From Hyphodiscus hymeniophilus (lineage: Eukaryota; Ascomycota; Leotiomycetes; Helotiales; Hyphodiscaceae), in assembly GCA_016508695.1 (NCBI GenBank), contig VNKQ01000002.1, positions 2,542,001-2,606,000 of the forward strand: a stretch of DNA of 64,000 nt, written 5' to 3'. The position numbers and the translations under genes were made by a program. Below are positions 34,396 to 45,475 of this stretch, in pieces. The notes beneath the pieces were generated by a model, which worked only from the letters and a program-made list of their open reading frames with translations, had not been told where the DNA came from and did no database searches. Position 1 is the stretch's first letter. Every line of letters starts with the position of its first letter.

Positions 34396-37300
34396 TTAGG
34401 CCGTCATTTCAACCTTTCCAGCGGCTTCACCTCCGACCATGCCTCTCCTCCTTTGCTCTTGCCCCACAATCAGGGCAAAAACCCTCATCGCAATAACCTT
34501 CTCTTCCCAACCAGGCACCCGCCCTCGGAACTCATCTACAACCTCCAGATGCCACTGCTTCAGCCTCATCTCTTCACCTTGAGAAAAGACCTTTTTCCCC
34601 AACAGTCTACTGATGACCCTTGTGCTGTTCCGTCTTCGTCCCTTCGAGCCATCCTCAGATCCACCATTGTTTTCCGGCTTCCATCCTTCTAGAATTGATT
34701 CGAGCACGACCCAGTGGTCTTTGGACCATGTGGTTGCAGATAACGACTCGGCTACTGGTGAAGGGGAACAGGAGATGACGAAACGAATGCCACATTCTTA
34801 GAAGGCGATGTATTGGCGCCGTTAGTTCCGCTGCCAGAGCCACTACTCGGGGTCTTGAGGGGCGAGCGGAGACAAGATTTCGTAGGTGAGACGAGAGGTT
34901 GTATTTGCACTGATGCCAAGCGGACTGTTTCGGTCCATTTCAAAGTGCGATTATTAACGCTTTGGTTTTCCTTTTCAACTCCGGATGGGGAGAGGGAAGA
35001 ATCGTAGCTGCATTCTGATTCGGAGAGCTGAGCTTGATTTTTTGGTAATGGGATGCGGAAACTGTTGCTTCGGCTTGGCGAGGATAGCCCGAGAGGCATA
35101 GGAGCTGTTGATGATGAAGATAGTTCGGGAGTCGGGTTGTGCACGACGGTGCCTTTATTTTGGTGTACGCCGAAGATGTCGTTCGTAAACATGTTCGATT
35201 TTAAAGGGGACGAACCGAAGATTGATGATGCATCAGCCTTGCTCGGATCACGAAGTCGCGGGTTGAACCCCACCTTTTGTGGAATGGGCGCAAAGGGGCG
35301 TTGCTGAAGGCCGCTACGACTCTCATCCGTTCCAGAAGAGGATGCACCAATGTATCTGGCCTCCTGTGGATGCGAGGTATTGGTTTCCGAAGTCTTGGTA
35401 AGAACAGGTAGCTGAGTTTTGGTTGGTGACGATGCTAGCACCGCCGAAAGATCCAAATTCCCACTATCCCAAGCTCTAGGCTTGAAGTTTGGTTTATCCG
35501 GAATGATGATTGAAGATAGCTCGAGAGAATTATCTGCCTCATAGGCATCTTTATTTATCAAGCCTTTACCGAACGAGATGCGCGAAGCAGCGGGTGGCGA
35601 AGAAAGGTGCGACAGTTCATCGCTGTAGACCAGGCGTTTGCTATTTTTCCTCCAGGGGCTTGGAATCTTACTACGTCTTGGTCTCTCCATTTTATCACTG
35701 GCTAGATCCTGAGGTTGTTGTACCGCTGGGGAAGATGAATTAAGTGTTTCGAGAAGCAGTCCAAAGTCTTCATCGTCTTCTTCAGCTTCAGTTTCATTGA
35801 GCACGTCTTCGTCGGAGTCAATGACAATGACTTGGCTGGTACCAGCAGACTCGACCTGCTTCCTGACGGCATCTCTCTCGGCAGCCCGTCTCTGCTCGGA
35901 CGTTCTCATATTCTCCTGAGCACTGCTACTATTAGGTTCTATGGAAGACCCTCTGTAGCCAGCAAACGAATTGATGTTGTTGACTACAGATGTAGTAGCA
36001 TCATCAGCAGCAACCTCTTCCTCAGCTTGCCAACTCATAGCGTCATCGCTAAGCACAGAGTTTCCCTCTGATCTGATAGTTGAAATGCGAGGATCTGAGA
36101 GGCGACGCTGTTCGGGCAATCCTAGAATGTACACCTTATTCGGTGTAGGCCTCGCCTGCTGACCGGCTCCGCCGTTATTGCTGAAAGGATCATCATGATG
36201 TCTGATACTGTCCCAGGGGTTCGGAAACAGGGTTCCTACCACATTCGACCTTGGAAGTGGGTTGGCCCGGGGTACTTGAGTCGGAGAAAGATTTGGTGGG
36301 GCTATACTTGAAGACGATTTCCGGTCGGCAACTGGGCTTTTGAACGGACTTCCTAGGCTATGAGCTCTAGCTCTCGGGGACAAAGTAGGACCAACAACGT
36401 CTTGAAGGGCTCGACCAGCTCGAGCAATCGGAGATAATCCCGATCTTTCAATCTCTGTCGTCTGAACTGGTAGCACAGGTGGCCCTCGTGCAGCATGGAT
36501 AGGAGGTGGTAAGGATGGCGAGGAGAAGACTATGGATGGCGTTTGGGTTATATCTGGATTTAATTCACGTCTCTGACGAAGGTGCGCCGTGTAAGTATAT
36601 CTCCGAGGTGCTATTGATGGCGGAGAGGATCTCAAATGAGAATGAATAGAGGATTCGGTTTCTGTCAGACGTTCGACTCGTGCTTGCAAAAGACCTTCTG
36701 CTTGTGCTTTCTCTCGAGTTGACCGAGGAGGTGCAGGTGAGTCGGCTGAAGGAGATGGGGTCTCCTCGGGAGTTAGAAGTCGAGCAGTAGCTGGATTTGT
36801 CGAATTTCGCCCAGAAGGTGTGGGACGTCTCAACGCAGGAATACTTAGTCTATTAGATGCAGTGCTTGCGTGGGGATTCTCTGGCCTAAGCAGTAGTGGC
36901 GCATGGCGAGTGGGCACAGGTGTCGCCGCTTCCAGCACAGCTGATGGAACTGCCGAGAATGAATCTTCGTAAACTTGGCTGTTGTTTGGGTGCAGGGCCT
37001 TGGTCTTTAACACATCTCTAGCGAGAGTTGCTGATCCTAGAACCTCATGAGTACGAGAGTACGAATCTTCAACTCCGGAACCTCTTCTTGATTGCAGATT
37101 GGTGATGATCCGTTTCTTTGCAGGCGATGCAGCATCGAGCACCTCAGGTGGTATGCTTGAGAACGAATCATCCACCCGCGAATTGTGAACTGAGAGGAGA
37201 CTCTTATTCTGGAATTTCGAGGCGGGCGTAGCAGCTTGTGCGTCACTTGGTATGCTCGAAAACGGGCGGTCTCTATCAGTAGCCGATTTCTTTAAAGGAT

Positions 37301-38543
37301 CCATCTTTCCATTCCCTGGAGCTAGAGACGGCTTCTCCGCCTGGTTGACAGGGCTACTGAGATGCTCTCGTAACGATGGTACCGAGTCCACTGATATCAT
37401 ACTGAAGCCTTCACTTTCCAGAACAGTGTCAAACTCTAGCATTTCATCTAATTCATCTTCGCCTTCTTCCTCATACTTGTCTTCCACATGATCAGCTTGG
37501 CTTGTGCCATGCTGCTCAGGAGACGCCGTCGTGACACTCTGTTCCTCCTGATGTTTTTCTGGAGAGACCGAGGGCGATGGGTAACCTTCGAAAGCTCGGT
37601 TTGATGCAAGACTTGGTTCTATAGCTCGTGGACTTGACCACCCTGTCATCCGTGGAGTTTCGTTGCCTGGATCGAATCGAGCAATGACGATGTCCGGGTC
37701 GGGTATTCCATTTGTGGTAGTTGATCGAATCGTGGAAAACGCAGACTGAAGGTGTGAGTCGTCACCATATATGGGTTGCAATAGCCCATCTATATCCAGC
37801 TCTGCACTTTCAGGTTCGGGATTCTCTTCATTCTCATCCTCCAGAACCACAACCTCATCCGGCAGTAAACTCTTCCTCCTACCTCTTCCCTTCTTGCTCT
37901 TGGTACCCGAGGACGTCATATCTTGTGTGTCTGTCGTCGCTGGCGTGGATTTCCGAGAAGTTGCTTTGATAGATCTGGAGCGTGATCTGCCCTTGCCTCT
38001 GCCGAGCTGAACTCCATTGCCAATCTGAAGGTCGTAATCTTCTTCATCATCTCCATCGACTAGATCACCAATCGATTTCCTCCTTCGAGTATTCTTGCCT
38101 GTAGGTGTACCAGCACGTACGGGATTTTTTGCGGGCACGGGCGTTCCTGTAGACTTTCTCGGTCTTCCTCTACCTCTCTTAGGCGTTATCGCAGGTTGTA
38201 CCTCGTCCTCCGAGTCCGAGAGACCTTTCACAGGCACCGTGGTCGTAACAGTCCTCTCCCTCCTCCGGTTCATGAGAGGCCTACTCGGCGAAGTTCCCGC
38301 AAGTCGAGTGCCTTCAACATAATGGGTATATCTATTTTCCGTGTCTGAATGGCCCGCCTCCACTGTGACCCTGATTTTCTGAGGTGAGATCTGATCTCCC
38401 ACGTCTAATTCGAAGGTTTGCTTTGTTGGTGAGCTGGCAAGGGGGAGAGAGTGCCTGCCTCGGGATGTTCGTCGCGTCCTTTCGGGCGATTGGAAAGTAG
38501 GAGAGTCGTTGAGAGGATCTGGGGAGGATAGATGGTGCTGCAT
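34396..38543 (-). CDS. Large AT-hook protein with a frameshift near its 3' end
   Basis: The frame from 38543 runs to a stop at 34752 (1263 residues). A second minus-strand frame then continues to 34396 with DHWVVLESILEGWKPEN and a helical tail, clearly the same protein's C-terminus. Adding one C to the coding-strand run at 34763-34766 joins them smoothly (about 1382 residues). An alternative is a roughly 50-bp intron with a CTAAC branch but a poor GTAGTG donor. Near residue 123 lies an AT-hook (KRGRGRPRKST), and KSKKGRGRRKS is hook-like. SPQKIRVTVEAGH is a conserved-looking island near residue 53, and KSCLRSPLKTP lies near the end. The rest is Ser/Pro-rich and disordered, with acidic patches and many SP/TP sites. 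Probably nuclear and DNA-binding; exact role unknown. Confidence 0.75.
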
Positions 38544-39499
38544 TATGATGGAGCGATGTCGCGTACTATTAAGATCGAGCTGTGTATTTCTGCGCAGCAG
38601 AGATCATATGCATCAAAAGCGAAAATAGGATTCGCGTACAATACAAATTGTAAGTATCGATACTCGGATATGTTGTTGGAAGTTCCACCCAACATCCTTG
38701 TTTGTTTACTCGGCCCCCCGCTGAACAACCGGCAAAACGCCAGCTTCACGTGACCAGATTGCTTGCTGTCCAAATTCGCCACTCCTCAGCGTCCAGTTAG
38801 CGTCTCCAACTTCTCTCAATTATTGCGGGTGTGGTTGCGTGCTTGCATTCGGAAATTCATCTTCGGCGAAACGAGAAAGTATAGTCTCCACGTCAAAACT
38901 CTGCCCAAAACATACGGTGGAGATTTGGTTTTTTCGGAAAACTGACTATCTGCTTCCAAGGGGAATTCGATTTGAGACTATTGCTCTCTTCAATGTTTTA
39001 TTACTTTCTTTGTTGTATGATCTATTTGGCTTCTTTTGGCAGCCGGAAATAAGTAGGAGAGTAGAGGTAGAAGTACTGGTGGTAGAAGTGGATGAGTAAC
39101 AATATGTCTGTCTAATCATCCTCGCCTGGTGCCCGTTTGGCCCTCGGCAGCTGTAGTTTGCGGGGATAACTCGCCAAGCGGATTTCTAAGAATCTCCCAT
39201 GACGTCCCGCTTACAATATCAACAGTTGCACCATCCACTACCACCACCACCATTTTCTTCCCAAGTCTAAAATAGACTGATATATACATATATATATATA
39301 TGCTACACCCATCTGCTCTCCACTAACATCCTCCTTGTCTCGCCTCATTCTATTCTACTACATATTTAACAGCATCAGTAACAAGACCCCACTTCCCCAA
39401 AGTTCCAAGACGTTTAAGACATCGATACTCAGATCTCTCCCTACTGTTCGCGCCATCCACCCGTCATCTCGAGTACCACAACTCATACGACAGTTCAAT
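38544..39499. other. Divergent promoter region with simple repeats
   Basis: It lies between the AT-hook gene and the CmcJ-like gene. A CCACCA-type run occurs at about 39230-39252 and a TA-rich microsatellite (TATATACATATATA) at about 39281-39302, shortly upstream of the plus-strand gene. No gene is supported. Confidence 0.5.
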
Positions 39500-40455
39500 A
39501 TGACAACAGCAGCACCCCTCAATGCCATCGCGGCACCCAATCTCTCCCCTTCGGCCCGCCTTGAACACGACGACCACGTTCAGCCCGAACAACAGTCAGC
39601 GAAACCAAATACATACATCCCCCGCGGAGACACAGTGGTTACGCTGAACTACTTCCGTCCTCCCGAAGACGGATCCATCCCTTTTCAACAGGCAGGTGAC
39701 AATGTTGACAACATACCTGCTGGCCAAGTCCTGCGTAACTTCGGTGATTTCGACGTCAAGGTCCCCATTACGGACATTCGAGGCCATGAATCCGAGTACA
39801 CTTTAGATGAACATGCGTTCGAGGTGATCGAGAACGTGCCTGAATCTGCCGAGAAGGAGTTCGTGGATGATGAGAGCATCAAGCAGAAATACTACCCCGA
39901 AGTAGAGCAGTTGCTCCTTGATCATGTTCCAGGCTCAAACAAAATTTTCCTCTTCGACCACACGATCCGCCGCTCGACACCCAACGCCCCCGAGCTCCAG
40001 TGACACGAGTGCACATTGACCAAACGGTCAAGTCAGCCACAGCTCGTGTACGCCACCATCTCCCCGAAGAAGCAGAGAAGCTTCTTCAAGGCCGTTTCAG
40101 AATCATCAACGTCTGGCGGCCACTAAATGGACCCGTCCAAGCCAATCCCCTTGGCTTCGCGGCGACAGGTACCCTTCGAGATGAGGATCTCATTCCTATC
40201 GAACACAGATACCCGGACAGAACTGGAGAGACGGCAGGCATCGTATATTCTCCGAATCAGAAGTGGCATTATTTAAGCGGAATGAAGAATGACGAGAGAC
40301 TGTTCTTGGAGTGTTTCGACAGTGAGGCTTCGAAGCCTGGGACCAAGGTTCGTGGTGGCCGCGTTCCACACACAGCATTCAGAGACGAGAGAACGCCCGA
40401 GGATGCTATCGGACGAGAGAGTATTGAGGTCAGGGCTCTAGTTTTCGGTCCTTGA
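39500..40455 (+). CDS. CmcJ/asaB-type hydroxylase/desaturase, frameshifted
   Basis: ATG 39500 opens a frame that stops at 40003. The remainder (RVHIDQT, then RFRIINVWRPLNGPV) continues in another frame to 40455. One extra C in the C5 run at 39987-39991 restores a single 318-residue protein across the junction RRSTPNAPRAPVTRVHIDQ. Marks of the family (GA4 desaturase / cephem 7-methoxylase P8-like): TYIPRGDTVVTLNYF near the start, FLFDHTIRRS, then VHIDQT, WRPL-GPV, and HLPEEAEKLL between. These proteins resemble Fe(II)/2-oxoglutarate enzymes, with HID in VHIDQT as the candidate metal motif, and often work in secondary metabolism. No cluster partners are evident here. The frameshift is probably a sequence error, but a real null allele is possible. 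Confidence 0.78.
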
Positions 40456-41770
40456 GATAGGCATACATAATGGAGTCTGGCTGGGATTTGATTTAGCAAA
40501 AGAATGAGATATCTCACACAGCTCTAGCTTTCTGCATTCGTAAGCGTGAAGGTGATGGATGTTTCCATGTCAACCCAATAACAATCCAAAGGACATCGAG
40601 AACGACCAAGTGTTGTCAATCAGTGCCACCACCCAAAGCTCTGTCAATAGCTAAGCTCCGTGTTCATCTGCCTCAAAGCTCGCTGCTATGCCTTCAACAC
40701 AGCCCGGAAAGCTTGCTATCAAACAGGTACTGTACAGATTCATCCCCTCGCCATGAACCCTCTCGATGTCAGGCTGTTTGTCGGTGTACGGTAGCACGTT
40801 CCACCGACATCACCCCTCTCCTTCTTGACCACCATTACGCCATATAAATCTCCTTCCCTGCCCTTCCCTTTTGCTAAACATTGGGTTCAGAGATGCAGCG
40901 AAATTGCCCGGAACCTTCGTATTTACTGCCTTGGCTGCTCTTATCCAGAATCAGGTAGCCACGCCAGGCCTTTTAGAAGGCTTGACTTTCGCAACTCGCT
41001 TCCTGCCCTTCCTTAATAACGACGCTCTGTTTCATTCCAACGCAGCACGCACCTTGCACCATGCACCATGCACATTGCAAGACAGTATACTCATCCACGG
41101 CTGATGCTGCATCGCAATGGGGATTATGATCTTGGGTTGAAAGACATAGGCGACAGCTGCCTCCTTGGTGGTGGATAGCGCCTAGCTCGTTCGACGAGCC
41201 CCATCGGATTTGAGAAGCGTTGATCGATCACCTTAGGAAAGCGGATTCTTCGAGGTGTCTGTGTACTGCGTCCCCTTTGTGATCGCAGCTTCGGTCAGGA
41301 TACGGTGTGCGATCTAGCTTCTTGTCACTACTGGCGACTTATATTCCTTCTCGCTTTTGGTTTTGCTTTGTTCACGAGCTACTCGAGGAGGACCACAGCG
41401 GTCGGTTGCTTGACTTCGCATACTGTTCAGCAGGCCATGGACGTTTCGAGATATAATGAGCTTTTCAGTTTCCCAAGTCTTCTTACACAGATGCTCGTTA
41501 AAAATGTAAATTCGGGGCATACACTGTGGAGTCCTTGTGGTATTGCTTAGCTGATCTGTGGTTTCAGAACCGTAGCGGACTACTGATCTGATTTGACACA
41601 ACAACGAGAACATTAGAATGAAGAAAAACACTGTATTATAGAGATTTATCTTCTCGCAATAAAATATAACACTGATGTCGAAGAAAGTACAAATTTACAA
41701 ACCATGAAAATCCCACGGTCCCAGCTTATTAGCTGCTCTTCAGCCTACGTGTTGTAATTCGTGAATCAGA
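40456..41770. other. 1.3-kb region without a supported gene
   Basis: Open frames are short and start at non-ATG codons. No motifs or splice patterns were found. Confidence 0.45.
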
Positions 41771-42308
41771 TCATTGCAATTTGAATTTGGGCCAAGTCTC
41801 AAACCCAGTCTTAACCAGAGCTTCACCAACCTTGATAAACGCCATAAACATGGTGTGGTCATTTTCTGCTTTTCTCGCAAGTTGCGCGGCCTCAGCCTGG
41901 TATTGTGCTTCCTTACCTTTGAAGTGTGAAACGATGATACTTGCGACCGTGTTCACAATGTAGTGACAAGCTCCCTAACCATGCCATTATCTGTGACGGC
42001 GGGCGCAGCATTGCTGTTGTTGTTGGCACATGGCACTACTTGCATATGGGGCTTAGAAGAAGCGGGCGACTGGTTTGCTGGTTCGTACTGCGGATTTTGT
42101 GCAGCTCTGATATTCGCGGTTGCGAGACGCAGTCTGTCTTGTAGGGCGGTGATGGCTCGCCACCGAGTGAGGTGAAGGTTTTATAGTGTCGGATGAAATC
42201 CATGTCGAGAGGTGCATGAAGGAGAAGCAGTGCCAGGATCTCTTTCGATTCCATTGTACCTGGGTTTGGACCGATAGGACTTAGAGATGCTGGCGTCATT
42301 TGTGACAT
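41771..42308 (-). pseudogene. Small unknown protein gene broken by two single-base frameshifts
   Basis: Three minus-strand frames succeed one another and read as one protein of about 179 residues. Segment 1 starts at ATG 42308 (MSQMTPASLSPIG through LDMDFIRHYK). Segment 2 reads HLTRWRAITALQDRLRLA through an Asn/Pro-rich linker to NGMVRELVT. Segment 3 reads YIVNTVASIIVSHFKGKEAQ through a helical AEAAQLARKAEND to the stop at 41771. Each join needs one added base: the first suits the coding-strand A run at 42179-42182, the second lies at about 41961-41967. No GT-AG intron explains either join. It looks soluble, helical at both ends with a disordered middle. Family not recognised. It could be an intact gene with sequencing errors. 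Confidence 0.5.
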
Positions 42309-42821
42309 TATGTGTTGCTAGATTCGAGGCTGAGCCTAGACGATACGGAAGAAAGAAGTTTCCTACTTGGGCTTACTTTTGACTTGAGCCTAGCAAGGTG
42401 TGCAAAATCGACTTGGTAGGTGTTGGTAACTTGGTATGTGTTGAAGTGGACGAGTAATGTGAGAACGAGCAGTACCTGTGGTTCAGACACGGTGTACCCG
42501 AGACGTCTTATACCCCTCAAGACTCGTGGACGAATTATTGTAGTTGGAACTCGCACTTTCAATGGACTTCTCTGCAACATCTTAGAAGATTTCTTTGAAT
42601 AGTTGTCGATACTTGGACTAGCCTGAGACCTTGTCTTGAATCGAGACAGTGTGAAGCATAGCTGAACACAAAGCTGTGAGCGAGCCGCTCGAGTATTAGT
42701 AACTCGTAGTCTCCTTCATCATCTCCATCATTCCATACTTCCGCAGAATTAGCATCAATACAGCTTCTGTCGCCATCTTCAGCACTCTATATACTTCCGA
42801 GCCGTCCAACTTTCAGACAGA
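42309..42821. other. Divergent intergenic region
   Basis: It lies between the broken small gene (minus) and the GTPase gene (plus). Nothing is recognised beyond probable promoters. Confidence 0.45.
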
Positions 42822-43631
42822 ATGGCAGACACGAAAGCAGAAACACGGATCACAGATCCAGTTGTCCTCGTCATAGGAACCATAGGAGCAGGCAAGACCT
42901 CATTCATCAATCAGATGATAACATCCACCTTTGGTCCAGGCAACGGCGTGGACCCATGTACTACCAAGTGTAACCATGCTTTCACAACCATTGAAGGTGT
43001 GAAGGTGGCATTCGTCGACACACCTGGCTTTGATGCTGAGGATAGTACTACAATGGTCCAAGATGCTCGATACTGGCTTAGACAGCATCTCCAACATCCA
43101 CAGCATCCACAGCATCCAAAAGAGGTCACTGCAGTTCTGTATTTCCACGATATAAGCAAAGAAAGCAACGAGTCTTCACAAACAGGGATTCATGATGTGA
43201 TTCGGGAGTTGATCGGTACCTTTGATTTGAAGAAGTTAGGGCTGGTGTCAACAAAATGGGATGCTTCCCGATTGATAGAAGCGGAGCAAAGAGAAGCAAG
43301 GCTCATGGCTGGTCCCTGGAGCATAATGTTTTCAGACGGAGCACGCTTTTATCGTCTCGATGGTACATGGGAAGCTAGCCTTGGGATGGTCACGGATCTG
43401 TTAAAGTCTCAGCCGACCTTTGTGAAAAGGATTGAAGAACAGCGGAACAGCGGCAAGCAATCTTGGAGCAAAATTGCCGCCGATTTCGCATTGTCTTGCG
43501 GCCCTAGCCTTGCAACTGCCATCTTTCACCTCAGGACGGAACATCTGATGGGACAACTCGGTCTTAGGGTAGCACGGCTGGAGAAGCCCAAATCTGTATT
43601 TGTGGCTGTTAAGAACCTTCTTGGTTGGTGA
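42822..43631 (+). CDS. P-loop GTPase (AIG1/dynamin-like G domain family)
   Basis: A single exon of 269 residues. The G domain is clear: G1 GTIGAGKTSF at residues 19-28, G3 DTPGFD near 65, G4 TKWD near 145. The G2 Thr is probably in PCTTKCN. An LQHPQHPQHPK micro-repeat lies in the loop after G3. The C-terminal 70 residues are helical, with a moderately hydrophobic stretch (SKIAADFALSCGPSLATAI). Many filamentous fungi carry families of such small GTPases, some in NLR-like or allorecognition contexts; no other NLR part is present here. Function beyond GTP binding is unknown. Confidence 0.8.
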   Translation: MADTKAETRITDPVVLVIGTIGAGKTSFINQMITSTFGPGNGVDPCTTKCNHAFTTIEGVKVAFVDTPGFDAEDSTTMVQDARYWLRQHLQHPQHPQHPKEVTAVLYFHDISKESNESSQTGIHDVIRELIGTFDLKKLGLVSTKWDASRLIEAEQREARLMAGPWSIMFSDGARFYRLDGTWEASLGMVTDLLKSQPTFVKRIEEQRNSGKQSWSKIAADFALSCGPSLATAIFHLRTEHLMGQLGLRVARLEKPKSVFVAVKNLLGW

Positions 43632-43916
43632 AAAATTATCGTCGGTTCTTTGTTGGGCATTTCTTTTGGTACGCGTTGTGATAGAAATTTTCGATAGCAA
43701 TATATTTATCGAGCGGTTCGGGAATCATTTGTTCTCATAAGAAAAACTCGCTCGAAAAAAACTTGTGAAAATTTGATGGGCGCTTGCCAGACGCGTTCAT
43801 ACACTTTGACCATATTCACGAATACGGAGCTGTTCCTTCGCCATCTCAAGTGCAAATTCTTTTTCCCTCCAGATTCTGCGCCGCTATGATACACAAGTCT
43901 ACCCAGCCTTCTAACA

Positions 43917-45287
43917 TTATTCTAGCATTGAAGCCTGATTCGTGTAGAGGACATCCACTACACTGCTCAGCTTCTCGATAGTCGCTAAGGCTGCATCATA
44001 ACCCTCATCTCTTTCTGTCTCATCATAGATGATCAAGCACCCCGCACCCTGGTCCAAAACGCCAATTATAACCTTATCAAGTATCATTTGCGAAAGCTTA
44101 CGCTCAACCTGTTGGGTGTCCAGGCCAACCATCTTCGCGATGTGATCGATCTCGACTCGGGAGAAAGGCTCAATGACTTTAATTAGATTTTGCTCCAACA
44201 TGGCATCGTAGAGGCGGCGGAGATGATTCCGAATGAAAGCATCGCTGCCAAGTTCGTGTCTGTAGTCTCCAAGGGCCTTCTCGTACTCTTCAAGAGAGCG
44301 GTTTGAATGTGCTCTGGCCACAGCCTTCATAGCTTCCAAATTCTTGCCAGCGTACTTGACTGCCTGCTTGGAAGTCATAAGCTGGTTGACATCATCGGCT
44401 AAGTTCAGCATAATTTTGCAGAGAAGCATGTATTGCAAAGCCGCCGTCGCCTTTTCAGGCTCGTCTTGGGTGTGGTAGCCGTCGAGAGCTTCGATGAAGT
44501 ACGAGAAGGCGGTGTTGAAATCCTTGTCTTCGGCGTGTAACTTCCCAGACTGCATATCCAAACCTGCTTGGAGGAGAGGTGGCGTGTAAACAGATGCTGC
44601 ACTGGTTCGGGCGCTGGTCAGAGCCGCTCGTCCTTTGGCTACATTTCCTAAGGCGTGATAGACTCTTGATTCGAGGAGTTGGACTTCAACGAGCACGAGC
44701 TTATCATCCAAACGCTTCAGTTCCTTAAGCAAGCTGTTTATGAGAGTGAGGGCATCATAGTAGGATTGCTTGTCCATATAGAGGGTAACGAGACGGGTTT
44801 CGAGGTTTTGTCGAAGGAAGCCGCGTCGTTCAGAGGTGGCCCATTCGATACATGATTTCGTAACAGAGATTTGGGTATCGGTGGTGTTGGGGATGGCATT
44901 GAAGAAATCGAGGAGTTGTCGGACTATTAAATCATGAGCATCGTGTTCTTATATACTTGGTGTTGCTGGACATACCAAGCTTCGCCGTCTTAGCCTTTGC
45001 GAATGAGGATAGAACTGTCCGACTCGTCTTGATCAACTCTACCAACTCATCTGCTTTCCTGCTTATTGTCAGTGACCATACAGAGCTTGTCGCGACTCCT
45101 CTCACTTTTCATCCCGATACAACTCGCCCAAGCTGACCAGAGCAGTCTCATATTCCCTTACAGCGGCGTCTGAGGTTACTGATGGCGGTTTCGAGATAAT
45201 CGATTTGAATTCAGCTTCGGCCTTCCTTGGGTTCGTCTTCACCAGCTTCTGCGCCACCACTATGCGTGCTGAGTCTGCTGGCGCCAT
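43917..45287 (-). CDS. RPN6: 26S proteasome lid subunit Rpn6 (PSMD11)
   Basis: Three exons (45287-45106, 45058-44976, 44923-43917) with phases that match give 423 residues, the usual Rpn6 length. The N-terminal half is TPR-like helical repeats (KADELVELIKTSRTVL, then WATSERRGFLRQNLETRLVTLY, then LINSLLKELKRLDDKL). The C-terminal PCI domain ends with the winged-helix block EPFSRVEIDHIAKMVGLDTQQVERKLSQMILD. Rpn6 clamps the lid to the 20S core and Rpt6 in the 26S proteasome. Introns are 47 and 52 bp, the first with a CTGAC branch point. Its start codon is only 188 bp from that of SOF1 on the other strand, so they share a promoter region. Confidence 0.95.
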
Positions 45288-45475
45288 TGTGAATTGTTAA
45301 ATGTTGTTGATGTTAACCTTAGGGTCTTGAAGCTCATGGCTAGCAAGGCCACAGCTCTCCTACGCGGCTAAGGCGGTGAGAGTGACAAATGAGGCAAGGT
45401 GCGATGTATCTGCCGTGAATTTCTGGATGGGGTTCTGCGCAGACTTTCAAGATATTTTGAAGTCACCAATACAAA

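Noticed and set aside
32776..40455. Possible biosynthetic cluster (MDR reductase plus CmcJ-like oxidase)
   Set aside because: No synthase, transporter or cluster regulator lies between or around them; the AT-hook gene between them looks like a general nuclear protein.
42036..42308. 90-codon minus-strand frame as a complete gene
   Set aside because: Its second half (after FIRHYK) is out of register with the better continuing frame, so it is one piece of the frameshifted gene, not a full protein.
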